Below, in pieces: positions 1-8,926 of a stretch of DNA of 64,000 bases. The position numbers and the translations under genes were made by a program. Every line of letters begins with the position of its first letter. The stretch's first letter is position 1. This DNA is from Actinomadura terrae (GTDB taxonomy: Bacteria > Actinomycetota > Actinomycetes > Streptosporangiales > Streptosporangiaceae): positions 620,001 to 684,000 of the forward strand of contig NZ_JAICDG010000002.1 of NCBI RefSeq assembly GCF_022751215.1, written 5' to 3'. A model generated the notes under the pieces. The model saw only the letters and a list, made by a program, of their open reading frames with translations, was not told the DNA's origin and ran no database searches.

Positions 1-921
1 GGCCTCACCCAGTTCCTCGCCGGGCTGATCTTCAACACCGGGCACGCGAAGTCGCTCGGCGGCGGCCCCCGGCAGTCCCCGCCGATCGACCCGATCGGGA
101 CGCTGACGCTGCCGGTCCTGTCCGGCGGCGACATCGGCGGCTGGCACAGCCCCGACTGGCTCGGCTCGCTGGAGCGCCACCACTGGTTCCTCGTCTCGGA
201 CGTCGCAGGCATCCTGCGCGGCCTGACCAGCGGCATGTCGCTGCTGACGCTGGTGGCGATCCTGCTGGTCCCGGCGAGCTTCCTCGTCCTGTGGAAGACG
301 GCGTTCGGGCTGCGCATCCGCTCCTGCGGCGAGGACCCCTACGCCGCCGAGTCGCTCGGCGTGCACGTCTACCGGATGAAGTACGCCGCCGTCATGATCT
401 CGGGCGGCTGCTCCGGCCTCGCGGGCGCGTTCCTGGTCACCGTCGCCGCCCCGCTCTACCAGGACGGCCAGACCGGCGGCCGCGGCTTCATCGGCCTGGC
501 CGCCATGATCTTCGGCAACTGGCGCCCGGGCGGCCTCGCCGCCGGTTCGCTGCTGTTCGGCTACACCGACGCGATGAACGTGCGCGGCGGCGGCCAGTCC
601 GTGCACGCGCTGCTGCTGTTCGTCGCCGTCCTGCTGGTGGCGGTGGCGGCGTGGCAGGCCGTCCGCGCGAACCGGATCCGCCCGCAGGTCACCACCGACC
701 TCGCCCGCCGCGAGGCCCGCAACGCGACGATCGGCGCCGCCCTGGCGCTGGCCGCGGCGGCGGGCCTGCTGGTGTGGTTCCTGCTCAGCGACCGCGTCCC
801 GGGCGAGCTGGTGTCGTTCACGCCGCACCTGACGACGCTCCTCGTCCTGGCCCTGGCGAGCCAGCGCCTCCGCATGCCCGCCGCCGACGGCCTGCGGTAC
901 CGCCGGGGCGAGGCACGTTAG
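1..921 (+). CDS. ABC transporter permease, nucleoside type (5' end outside window)
   Basis: The frame is open from the first base, so only the C-terminal 306 residues are seen; full permeases of this family are near 400 residues. The protein is strongly hydrophobic with several membrane spans and carries the loop GLRIRSCGEDPYAAESLGV, typical of the BPD_transp_2 permeases that work with a BmpA-like lipoprotein in nucleoside or sugar uptake. The neighbours are cytidine deaminase and thymidine phosphorylase on the same strand, which favours nucleosides as cargo. The last 50 residues form a further hydrophobic tail. The substrate is inferred from context. Confidence 0.85.
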   Translation, partial: GLTQFLAGLIFNTGHAKSLGGGPRQSPPIDPIGTLTLPVLSGGDIGGWHSPDWLGSLERHHWFLVSDVAGILRGLTSGMSLLTLVAILLVPASFLVLWKTAFGLRIRSCGEDPYAAESLGVHVYRMKYAAVMISGGCSGLAGAFLVTVAAPLYQDGQTGGRGFIGLAAMIFGNWRPGGLAAGSLLFGYTDAMNVRGGGQSVHALLLFVAVLLVAVAAWQAVRANRIRPQVTTDLARREARNATIGAALALAAAAGLLVWFLLSDRVPGELVSFTPHLTTLLVLALASQRLRMPAADGLRYRRGEAR

Positions 922-953
922 GACCGGGGCTCCGAGACGGGGATCATGGACGT

Positions 954-1361
954 ATGACGGACATCGACTGGCCCGCCCTACGCGACGCCGCATGGGTGGC
1001 GATGGAACGGGCCTACGCCCCGTACTCGAAGTTCCCCGTCGGCGCCGCCGCGCTCGTGGACGACGGACGCGTGATCACCGGCTGCAACGTCGAGAACGCC
1101 TCGTACGGCCTCGTCCTGTGCGCAGAATGCGCCATCGTGTCGGCGCTCTACGGCCCGGGCAAGTCGGAGAACCCTCGCCTCGTAGCGGTCGCGGTCGTCG
1201 ACCGCAACGGCGACCCGCTGATGCCGTGCGGACGCTGCCGCCAGCTCCTCTGGGAGCACGGCGGCGCGGACATGCTGCTGGAGACGGCGCGCGGCGTCCT
1301 GACCATGAGGGAAGTCCTGCCGGACGCGTTCGGCCCCGAAGACCTGACCACCCGCACCTGA
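954..1361 (+). CDS. cdd: Cytidine deaminase
   Basis: This 135-residue protein has the normal size of the small homotetrameric cytidine deaminases, which convert cytidine and deoxycytidine to uridine and deoxyuridine. The substrate motif NVENASYG precedes the zinc site, with Cys and catalytic Glu in LCAECA and the second Cys pair in PCGRCRQ. The ATG at 954 lies 32 bp after the permease stop. Thymidine phosphorylase follows after 9 bp, so the three genes look like one nucleoside salvage operon. Confidence 0.95.
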   Translation: MTDIDWPALRDAAWVAMERAYAPYSKFPVGAAALVDDGRVITGCNVENASYGLVLCAECAIVSALYGPGKSENPRLVAVAVVDRNGDPLMPCGRCRQLLWEHGGADMLLETARGVLTMREVLPDAFGPEDLTTRT

Positions 1362-1370
1362 GAGGATTCT

Positions 1371-2648
<1,278 letters not shown>

Positions 2649-2737
2649 ACTGGCAGGTTTGTTAACTATCACCGTTGACGCGCGTCGCGCCCCCTCGGAA
2701 GGCTGATCAGGTTTCGTTCAGCTTCAGAGGAGCAACG

Positions 2738-4603
2738 GTGCGACTCTCACTACTCTCCGTGGCGGCGGTCGCGGGCGCCACCGGCCTCATCGCCGGCACG
2801 ATGCCCGCGTTCGCCGACACCGGACGTCCCGACGCGGGGCGTCCCCACATCGTCGTCAAGGACGGCAAGACCCAGCCGGTGTTCTCCTACCAGGACGCCG
2901 TGCGCGAGAAGGTCTTCGTCGAGACGAACGTGGACAGCGACAACGACGGCAAGCGCGACCGCGTCTCCGTCTACGTCACCCGTCCCAAGGAGACGAACGG
3001 CGGCCTGAAGGTCGCCTCGATCATCGAGGGCAGCCCGTACTACGGCGGACTCCAGGACACCCCCTACCACCCGGCCGACGTCACCGACTACCCGCGGCTC
3101 GCCGCGTGGAACGTCCCAACCGCCCCGCCGGGACCGCCGAACTACGCCTTCCCGTACTACGACAACTACTTCGTCTCCCGCGGCTACGCCGTCCTGTCCG
3201 CCGACACCCTCGGCACCGGCGACTCCGACGGCTGCCCCACCGCCGTCGGCCCCAACGAGGCCGAGGGCATGACGCAGGTCATCAAGTGGCTGACGGGCAA
3301 GGCCACCGCGTACGACGCGTCCGGCAAGAAGATCCGCGCGGACTGGTCGACCGGCGACGTCGCGATGGCGGGCAAGTCCTACGACGGCACGCTCCCGCTG
3401 GCCGCCGCCGCGACCGGCGTCCGCGGCCTGAAGACGGTCGTGTCGATCTCCGGCGTCTCCAACTGGTACGACGAGTACCGCGCGAACGGCGGCGTCGTCG
3501 CCCCCGACGGCTACAACGGCGAGGACCTCGACCTGCACGCGAAGGTCGTCCTGTCCCGCAAGAACCCGGGCATCTGCGAGCCGGTCATCCGCAAGCTCGA
3601 AAAGGGCATGGACCGCGTCACCGGCGACTACAACCGCACCTGGGACCTGCGGAACTTCGCCAAGCGCGCGCCCAACTTCAAGGCCAGCGTCTTCATGGTG
3701 GGCGGCCTCGCGGACTGGAACGTCAAGCCCATTCAGATGTCCGGCCTCTGGGAAGGACTGAAGAAGGCGCACGTCAACCGCAAACTGTGGATCCACCAGG
3801 CGGCCCACGACGAGCCCCTGGACGTCCGCAAGGGCGAATGGCTGGAGGCTCTGAACCTCTGGTTCGGGCACGAACTGTACGGCGTCCGCAACGACATCAT
3901 GCGCCAGCCCCGCGTCGACCTGGAGCGCACGCCGGGCCAGTGGGAGACGCACCGCGACTGGCCCGACGCGTCGGCCCGTCCGGTGAAGCTGGGCCTGTCG
4001 TCCGGTGTCCTGGGCGAGCGCGGCCACGGCACTGAGTCTTGGGTGGACGCGCCATCCCGTACGGCGGAGGAGTTGGCGGCGAACGAGGACAAGCAGGACC
4101 CGAACCGCCTGATGTACCTCACGCCCAAGCTGGAGAAGGCCACCAAGCTCAGCGGCACCGCGAAGCTCAAGGTGCGGGCCTCGGTCGACGGCAAGTCCCC
4201 GTACCTGTCGGCGCTTCTGGTCGACTACGGCACGGACTCGCGCATCTCCGGCTTCGGCCCCACCTCGGGCACCTGGTGCTACGGCGACTCCATCCCCGGC
4301 AACCAGGGCTGCCGCACGAACCGCGGCTACACCACGGCCGTCACCCCGTTCAAGATCGTGACGCGTGGCTGGATGGACGTCCGGAACCGGCACAGCGCCT
4401 CGGTGACCGAGCCCATCAAGGCGGGCAAGGACTACACGTTCTCCTGGACGATGCAGCCGTACGACTACGTCTTCAAGCCGGGCCACCGCATCGGCCTGGT
4501 GCTCCTGGCGACCGACCACGCCTACACCCTCCGCTACCCGGCGGGGACGAAGGTCGAGGTAGACCTGCACGACTCCTCCCTGACCCTCCCCTTGACGAAG
4601 TAG
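2738..4603 (+). CDS. Secreted X-Pro dipeptidyl-peptidase / CocE-type S15 hydrolase
   Basis: The chosen start is the GTG at 2738, which has GAGGAGCAAC just upstream and gives a clean Sec signal peptide (RLSLLSVAAVAGATGLIAG, cleavage near AFA-DT). The open frame extends 21 codons further upstream without a good ribosome site. The alpha/beta-hydrolase nucleophile is in AGKSYDGT (about residue 214), with the acid in GGLADWN and the histidine in HQAAHDEP. The C-terminal third is the beta-sandwich PepX_C domain. Members cleave X-Pro dipeptides or act as esterases; the exact substrate is not visible. A strong terminator follows directly. Confidence 0.88.
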   Translation: MRLSLLSVAAVAGATGLIAGTMPAFADTGRPDAGRPHIVVKDGKTQPVFSYQDAVREKVFVETNVDSDNDGKRDRVSVYVTRPKETNGGLKVASIIEGSPYYGGLQDTPYHPADVTDYPRLAAWNVPTAPPGPPNYAFPYYDNYFVSRGYAVLSADTLGTGDSDGCPTAVGPNEAEGMTQVIKWLTGKATAYDASGKKIRADWSTGDVAMAGKSYDGTLPLAAAATGVRGLKTVVSISGVSNWYDEYRANGGVVAPDGYNGEDLDLHAKVVLSRKNPGICEPVIRKLEKGMDRVTGDYNRTWDLRNFAKRAPNFKASVFMVGGLADWNVKPIQMSGLWEGLKKAHVNRKLWIHQAAHDEPLDVRKGEWLEALNLWFGHELYGVRNDIMRQPRVDLERTPGQWETHRDWPDASARPVKLGLSSGVLGERGHGTESWVDAPSRTAEELAANEDKQDPNRLMYLTPKLEKATKLSGTAKLKVRASVDGKSPYLSALLVDYGTDSRISGFGPTSGTWCYGDSIPGNQGCRTNRGYTTAVTPFKIVTRGWMDVRNRHSASVTEPIKAGKDYTFSWTMQPYDYVFKPGHRIGLVLLATDHAYTLRYPAGTKVEVDLHDSSLTLPLTK

Positions 4604-4613
4604 CAGCGCGTTG

Positions 4614-4647
4614 AAGGCCCCGCCGCCCGCTTGGGCGGCGGGGCCTT
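4614..4647. terminator. Bidirectional intrinsic terminator
   Basis: A perfect 15-bp stem (AAGGCCCCGCCGCCC with its complement) closes a 4-base loop GCTT and is followed by TTTCCTTT. It sits 10 bp after the peptidase stop and 18 bp before the 3' end of the converging reverse-strand gene, so it can serve both. Confidence 0.9.
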
Positions 4648-4664
4648 TCCTTTGGGAATTCCCG

Positions 4665-4964
4665 TCAAGTCCGAGCCAGTTCCCGGACGACGAGCGCCAC
4701 GGCATACGCAACGTCGCTAACCGGAGTGATCCGCCGCCCGTCACCCCAGGTGAACCACCAGGCGCCCTCGAAGAAGTCGCATCCGACCTCAATGAGCCGC
4801 TGCGGCCGCCCGCGCCACACCACGCTCAATGCCGCCGGTTCCCCACGCCGCTCAACGACCCCGCACGTCAGCTCAGGACGTGCATCCAGGACGGTTCGCA
4901 GCGCGCCCAGATGCGCCTGCCGTTCACTCAGGGGGACGGGATACGCCTGCCAGCTCACACCCAT
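4665..4964 (-). CDS. Hypothetical protein (about 99 residues)
   Basis: The start is set at the ATG giving MGVSWQAYPVPLSERQ, where codon use becomes normal; the frame further upstream looks like noise. The protein is compact, with Trp-rich stretches (FFEGAWWFTWGDGRR) and no membrane segment or signal peptide. Together with the next gene it forms a pair transcribed away from the XRE regulator, a layout common in actinomycetes where small Trp-rich proteins sit beside XRE/DUF397 genes. No function can be assigned. Confidence 0.6.
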   Translation of the reverse strand: MGVSWQAYPVPLSERQAHLGALRTVLDARPELTCGVVERRGEPAALSVVWRGRPQRLIEVGCDFFEGAWWFTWGDGRRITPVSDVAYAVALVVRELART

Positions 4965-5055
4965 GACACACCCATGCCGGTTCACCTCACAGTTGTCGGT
5001 AAGAAGCGGCGCGGCCGGTGGATCCGGGGGGCGGGACCACCGACCGCGCCGCGCT

Positions 5056-5292
5056 TCATCCAGACCCACCCGCGCGCTGACGCGCCCGCTGAGCCTGCTG
5101 ATCGAGGGCCTCACGCAACAGCGACGCAGAAGGATGCATGAGCGTCGGCTCCACACCCGCCCTCGGGTCGTGCAGGCTGGCGACCCACTCCCCGAGCCGA
5201 CCGTCCTGTCGCACGGCCCGCCAGATCCGCCACCCACCGAAGTCGCCCCGCAGTGACTCCAGCTCCCGCTCGTCCCGCGCTCGCCCGTCCAT
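5056..5292 (-). CDS. Hypothetical small protein next to XRE/DUF397 module
   Basis: This 78-residue frame starts at ATG 5292 (a GTG lies one codon earlier). Its N-terminus ELESLRGDFGGWRIWRAV resembles the small actinobacterial proteins of the pattern LxxLRxxFPxWxIWR found near XRE regulators. It lies 91 bp upstream of the next reverse-strand gene and is divergent from the regulator. The function is unknown; coding status rests on that N-terminal pattern. Confidence 0.5.
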   Translation of the reverse strand: MDGRARDERELESLRGDFGGWRIWRAVRQDGRLGEWVASLHDPRAGVEPTLMHPSASLLREALDQQAQRARQRAGGSG

Positions 5293-5444
5293 CACCCGAC
5301 CCCCTGCCCGCTCACCTGCCCGATTCGTGCGACAACCTTCACACGCTCGACTACGTTGGGGAATCGACCGTGCACCACCAGCGACGTACCAGAGGCAAGA
5401 TCGATCGCACCCGGCGTCCGGGTGCAGGCCCCCCGGAGGTCGAG

Positions 5445-6263
5445 ATGCCAGCGCAGTCCGAGCCCTACGAAGCCCCCGCCATCGTCACGTTCGCGAAGGA
5501 ACTCGAATGGCGCCGGACGCAGGCCGGGCTCAGCAAGAAGGAACTCGCCGAAAAGCTCGGCTTCGCCGACTCCTACGTGGGCCAAGTCGAGCTGCGCAAG
5601 AACCTGCCCTCCGAAGAGTTCGCTGCCGCCCTCGACACGTTCTTCAACGCGGACGGCCTGTTCGTCCGCCTACTGGAACGCATCAACGAGACCAAGCACC
5701 AGGCGATCCTGCCGCCCGGCTTCACCGAGTATCTCGGCTACGAGCGCAGGGCTAGCCACCTCCGGATCCTCAGTGCCAACCTGGTCAGCGGACTTTTTCA
5801 GACCGAGGCGTACTCCACAACGGTGATCAGTACGCTGATGGGGTCAGCTACGCCAAGGGTTGTAGCCGAGCGCATGGAGCGGAAGTCAATCTTCGATCGA
5901 GAAGACCCGCCGCACACGTTCCTTACCTTCGACGAGAGCGTAATCCGCAGGACCGTGGGTTCCAAGGATGTCATGCTTGAGCAACTCGGACTTCTTCTTG
6001 AGGTTGGAAGGCGCGAAAGAACGCAACTTCAAATCGTCCCATACGATGCGGGATTTCATGTCGGGCTGACGGGCAGTTTTATCATCCTAGGGTTTGAGGA
6101 CGAGCCCGATATCGCCTACATAGAGGCCGCTGGAGAGGGCGTGCTTTTGAAGCGGCGCGACAAGGTCGCGTTCAAAGCCCTAACATGGGACTTGATCCAG
6201 GGCCGCACGCTCTCCACCGAGGAGTCGTTGGCCATGATTCAAGACGCGATGGAGAAGCTTTGA
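5445..6263 (+). CDS. XRE-family regulator with DUF5753 domain (Scr1/WhiJ-like)
   Basis: The start is ATG 5445, behind GGAGGTCGAG. The 272-residue protein has an N-terminal helix-turn-helix at about residues 12-70 (LEWRRTQAGLSKKELAEKLG) and then the long DUF5753 domain (SGLFQTEAYSTTVI, RRERTQLQIVPYDAG) typical of actinobacterial regulators partnered with DUF397 proteins. Such pairs affect development or antibiotic production and are also annotated as antitoxin-like. The DUF397 gene overlaps its stop codon, so the two are translationally coupled. The codons from about 5800 on are less GC-biased than in neighbouring genes, which may indicate transfer. Confidence 0.9.
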   Translation: MPAQSEPYEAPAIVTFAKELEWRRTQAGLSKKELAEKLGFADSYVGQVELRKNLPSEEFAAALDTFFNADGLFVRLLERINETKHQAILPPGFTEYLGYERRASHLRILSANLVSGLFQTEAYSTTVISTLMGSATPRVVAERMERKSIFDREDPPHTFLTFDESVIRRTVGSKDVMLEQLGLLLEVGRRERTQLQIVPYDAGFHVGLTGSFIILGFEDEPDIAYIEAAGEGVLLKRRDKVAFKALTWDLIQGRTLSTEESLAMIQDAMEKL

Positions 6264-6472
6264 GCATTTCAGACGTGTCAGGTACCCGGTGGCGCAAGAG
6301 CACCCGCAGCGGGCCTGAAGGTGGTGAGTGCGTGGAGATTGCGGACGCGACGTCCGCGATCATGGTCCGCGACTCCAAAGACCCGCACGGCCCTCACCTC
6401 GCCTTCACCATCACCGCCTGGCAGACGTTCACCAACAACGTCAAAGCAGGGCGCCTGGACGTAGAAGGCTAG
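6260..6472 (+). CDS. DUF397 protein, first copy
   Basis: Translation most likely begins at TTG 6260, which overlaps the stop codon of the XRE gene (TTGA). The 70-residue product shows the full DUF397 pattern: TRWRKSTRSGPEGGECVEIA, then VRDSKDPHGP and AWQTFTNNVKAGRLD. DUF397 proteins are small partners of XRE/DUF5753 regulators; a biochemical role is not established. A very similar copy lies directly downstream. Confidence 0.85.
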   Translation: MSISDVSGTRWRKSTRSGPEGGECVEIADATSAIMVRDSKDPHGPHLAFTITAWQTFTNNVKAGRLDVEG

Positions 6473-6487
6473 CCGTCCCGCCACCAA

Positions 6488-6510
6488 AGTGCCGCCTCCT
6501 TGGCGGCGCT
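6488..6510 (+). terminator. Hairpin after first DUF397 gene
   Basis: A nine-pair stem (AGTGCCGCC against GGCGGCGCT, one G-T pair) with loop TCCTT lies 16 bp after the stop codon. There is no U-tract, so it is a probable I-shaped actinobacterial terminator. The same structure follows the second copy. Confidence 0.5.
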
Positions 6511-6624
6511 CGACTGTGCTTCTCTGGGAAGAGGGTCGGTGATGGACGCTTGGTAGAAAATCCACCAGTTCGCTCGCTGGCCCTAAATGAACCATCTCCC
6601 CCGGAAAGGCGTGGCGGCGAAGTC

Positions 6625-6894
6625 ATGAATACCTCGAATGTTTCAAGTATCCGATGGCGTAAGAGTGGTCGCAGCGCTCACCAGGGCGGCGAGTGCGTAG
6701 AGGTTGGCCAGTGGCGCAAGAGTAGCCACAGCGGGCCTCACGGCGGCGAGTGTGTGGAAATCGCTGACGCCAGCGCCGCGATCATCGTCCGAGACTCCAA
6801 GAACCCGAACGGTCCTCGCCTGGCCCTCACCCCCGTCGCCTGGCAGATGTTCACCAACAACGTCAAAGCAGGACGCTTGGACGTAGAAAGCTAG
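6625..6894 (+). CDS. DUF397 protein, second copy with duplicated N-terminal motif
   Basis: The ATG at 6625 gives an 89-residue protein. It contains the DUF397 opening twice: IRWRKSGRSAHQGGECVEV and then QWRKSSHSGPHGGECVEIAD, followed by VRDSKNPNGP and AWQMFTNNVKAGRLD. The C-terminal half is nearly identical to the first copy. The extra N-terminal motif fits unequal recombination inside a tandem duplication. No separate regulator accompanies this copy. Confidence 0.8.
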   Translation: MNTSNVSSIRWRKSGRSAHQGGECVEVGQWRKSSHSGPHGGECVEIADASAAIIVRDSKNPNGPRLALTPVAWQMFTNNVKAGRLDVES

Positions 6895-6910
6895 CCACCC
6901 CGCCGCCAAA

Positions 6911-6931
6911 GCGCCGCCTCCTTAGCGGCGC
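6911..6931 (+). terminator. Hairpin after second DUF397 gene
   Basis: A 7-bp stem GCGCCGC/GCGGCGC with a 7-base loop occupies the same relative position as the hairpin after the first copy. Confidence 0.45.
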
Positions 6932-7071
6932 CTGGCTGTGCTTCTCTGGGAAGGGCCGGTGACCGGCGCTTGGTAGGAAATCAAGCAGTCCGTTCACCGG
7001 CCCTACGAATGTGCTTTTCCAGAACTAAAATCCTCGCCATGAGGGATTTAGCTCAGAGCCATCCGCGACTT

Positions 7072-7490
7072 GTCGTAAACCCTTCAGGGGTGATGAGTGT
7101 CCCTGGGCGATCTGGGAGAGCCGCTACGGCGCCACGTTGCGAACCTCGCAGGGGCGATGAGGACGACCTGCTGTTCTCCGAACCACCGACGATGACCGTG
7201 TTGCGAACCCTCGCAGGGGCGATGAGGACCGCCGGGTTCGGCGGCGTGCTCATCCGCATCGGGTTGCGAACCCTCGCAGGGGCGATGACGCCCTGATGCC
7301 CGAGATCCTCGTCCGCTACCACGGCTCGTAGTTGCGAACCCTCCGAGGGGCGATGAGCGACGAGTCAGCTCCGGAACTATGACGCCTTCGCCGGGGTTGC
7401 GAACCCTCGCAGGGGCGATGAGGACCGCGCGATCGCGCGGCCCGCGCGGGCTGCGGCCACGTTGCGAACCCTCGCAGGGGCGATGAGGAC
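7072..7490 (-). CRISPR. CRISPR array 1 (7 repeats, 6 spacers)
   Basis: Repeats of about 30 bp start at 7072, 7136, 7200, 7263, 7331, 7396 and 7461; spacers are 33-38 bp. On the plus strand the consensus begins GTTGCGAACCCTCGCAGGGG and ends CGATGAGGAC. Read on the minus strand it ends in GGGTTCGCAAC, like the 8-base crRNA handle of many type I and III repeats. The leftmost repeat is degenerate and the rightmost perfect, and a conserved leader lies to the right, so transcription should run right to left. No cas gene is present in the window. Confidence 0.95.
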
Positions 7491-7652
7491 CCCACGGTAA
7501 AGCCACAGGCCTTTGAAGGGAAGCGCGGCCTGTGGGACGGGGATTTTTCAGCGATCCGCCGGTTGTGTCGTCGGGCCCGGTGTGTCGCTGAACAACGTTG
7601 CCTACGAGCTCGGCCGCTCACAGAGTGCAAGTCTCGCAGGGGTGATGAGGAC
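7491..7652 (-). promoter_or_regulatory. CRISPR leader 1 with an embedded degenerate repeat
   Basis: The roughly 130 bp right of array 1 (starting CCCACGGTAAAGCCACAGG) match the sequence right of array 2 almost base for base, including CAGCGATCCGCCGGTTGTG and TCGTCGGGCCCGGTGTGTC. Conservation outside the repeats marks it as the leader. At 7623-7652 a decayed repeat (CTCGCAGGGGTGATGAGGAC) survives upstream of the leader. Confidence 0.8.
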
Positions 7653-7699
7653 CAGCCGAGTGGCCCACGCGGTGAAGTCGTGCGGCGCTCTCGCGGAGG

Positions 7700-8926
7700 T
7701 CACGCGAGTGTGAACGTCAGCCCTGGTACGCCCGGGTGGGCGATGGTCTGGCGCCCGTTGTCGATGTGCATGCGGAAGGTTTCGGGGCCGGGCCGGCCTG
7801 CCCGGTCCCAGGTGTCCCATGCCGCTTCGACCGCGTCCCACAGCCGTAGCGGCCCGGCCTGGCGGACGCACCAGTCCTCACCGCCCGAAGTGCCATCGGG
7901 GGTGAGGGTGGCGGCCGACCCGGTTGTGACGTTGATCAGGTGGACGGTGTCGCCCTCGGGGTCGGTGAGCTGCTGGGCGTTCGGGGCCGCGAGTTGGGCG
8001 AGGAACCGTGCGAAGAACGCTTCGTCGCTCGCCTCGTCCAAGCGACCAGGGCCGTAGCGGGCCGGATGGCCTGGGGTGTCGCGGGTGAGCGCGTCCCAGT
8101 CGGTGGGATTGCCGGGCGCGGGACGTTCCTGGGCGCGGGCGGCCATGAAGGAGATGGTGCCGGGCAGTAGCGGTCCCTCGGCGGTGCCGTCCTCGCGGGT
8201 GGTGAGCAGGACGCGGGCATAGCCGTACAGCCACCCCGAAAGGGTGGCCAAGATCTTGGCGCCGGGCCGGGCCTGGGCGAGCCACGCGGCCGGGACGGTC
8301 CGGACTGAGCACGCCGCCACGATGCGGTCGTAGGGGGCGTGCGGCCAGTACCCGTGCAGGCCGTCGGCGACCGCCAGCCGCACCGCGTACCCGCTGCCAT
8401 ACAGTGCGTCAGCGGCCTGGCGCAGCCGGTGGTCGTCCACCTCGATCGAGGTTATTTCGCCGTGCTCGCCGAGCCGTTCGCAGGCCAGCGCGGTCGAATA
8501 GCCGGTGCCCGTGCCGATCTCCAGCACGTGGTGCCCCTCGTGCAGGTCGGCGTCCAGCCACATCCGCAGTACCAGCGAGGGCAGCGTGGACGAGGACGTC
8601 GGGGCGCCCCCGGTTCGCGGGGCAGGATGGTCCCAGTCGGGTTCCGTCCCGTCGAACTGGGTGATCAAGGTGGTGTCGGTGTAGGCGGCTGCAAGCCACC
8701 GGCCGGGGTCGGTGTACTCGGTGATCGGTTCCCAGACCGTCAGCCCGTGCTCGTCCCGCCGTCCGGTGTCGGCGTAGAAGCCCGGCACAAACCGATGGCG
8801 CGGCACCCTCTCCACCGCGTGCCGCCAGCGGGCGTCCGCCAGTAGCCCTTGCGCGGCCAGTTCGCGGACGAGTTCTCGCCGCAGCGAGGCGGCGTCGGCG
8901 GACACATCAAAGGACACAGTCCTCAT
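7700..8926 (-). CDS. PIMT-like O-methyltransferase of the ATP-grasp RiPP system
   Basis: The ATG at 8926 overlaps the stop of the ATP-grasp gene (ATGA), so translation is coupled. The 408-residue protein has a SAM-binding core at about residues 105-250 with motif LEIGTGTGYSTALACERLG, preceded by APTSSSTLPSLVLRM and followed by YDRIVAACSVRTVPAAWL, which places it with the protein-L-isoaspartate methyltransferase homologues found in ATP-grasp peptide maturase systems. In the studied graspetide fuscimiditide such an enzyme methylates a precursor Asp, which then closes to an aspartimide. The C-terminal extension (about residues 260-408) is typical of the RiPP subfamily, not of housekeeping PIMT. 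A degenerate CRISPR repeat lies 48 bp beyond its stop. Confidence 0.88.
   Translation of the reverse strand: MRTVSFDVSADAASLRRELVRELAAQGLLADARWRHAVERVPRHRFVPGFYADTGRRDEHGLTVWEPITEYTDPGRWLAAAYTDTTLITQFDGTEPDWDHPAPRTGGAPTSSSTLPSLVLRMWLDADLHEGHHVLEIGTGTGYSTALACERLGEHGEITSIEVDDHRLRQAADALYGSGYAVRLAVADGLHGYWPHAPYDRIVAACSVRTVPAAWLAQARPGAKILATLSGWLYGYARVLLTTREDGTAEGPLLPGTISFMAARAQERPAPGNPTDWDALTRDTPGHPARYGPGRLDEASDEAFFARFLAQLAAPNAQQLTDPEGDTVHLINVTTGSAATLTPDGTSGGEDWCVRQAGPLRLWDAVEAAWDTWDRAGRPGPETFRMHIDNGRQTIAHPGVPGLTFTLA

Larger units (their letters stand above)
6289..7004 (+). repeat. Tandem duplication of DUF397 coding region plus downstream DNA
   Basis: The segment 6289-6584 recurs as 6711-7004. 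The match covers the DUF397 coding region and about 110 bp of downstream non-coding DNA, including the hairpin, the tract TGTGCTTCTCTGGGAAG and the run GCTTGGTAG. The two units differ in length by only 2 bases and lie 422 bp apart. Confidence 0.85.

Noticed and set aside
2750..4792. Reverse open frame of about 680 codons opposite the S15 peptidase
   Set aside because: It runs through a strong terminator and mirrors a well-supported gene; no recognisable domain.
7021..7060. Possible tRNA or small RNA near ATTTAGCTCAGAGCC
   Set aside because: The TAGCTCAGA run resembles a D-arm, but no acceptor stem, anticodon arm or T-arm can be built around it before the first CRISPR repeat.
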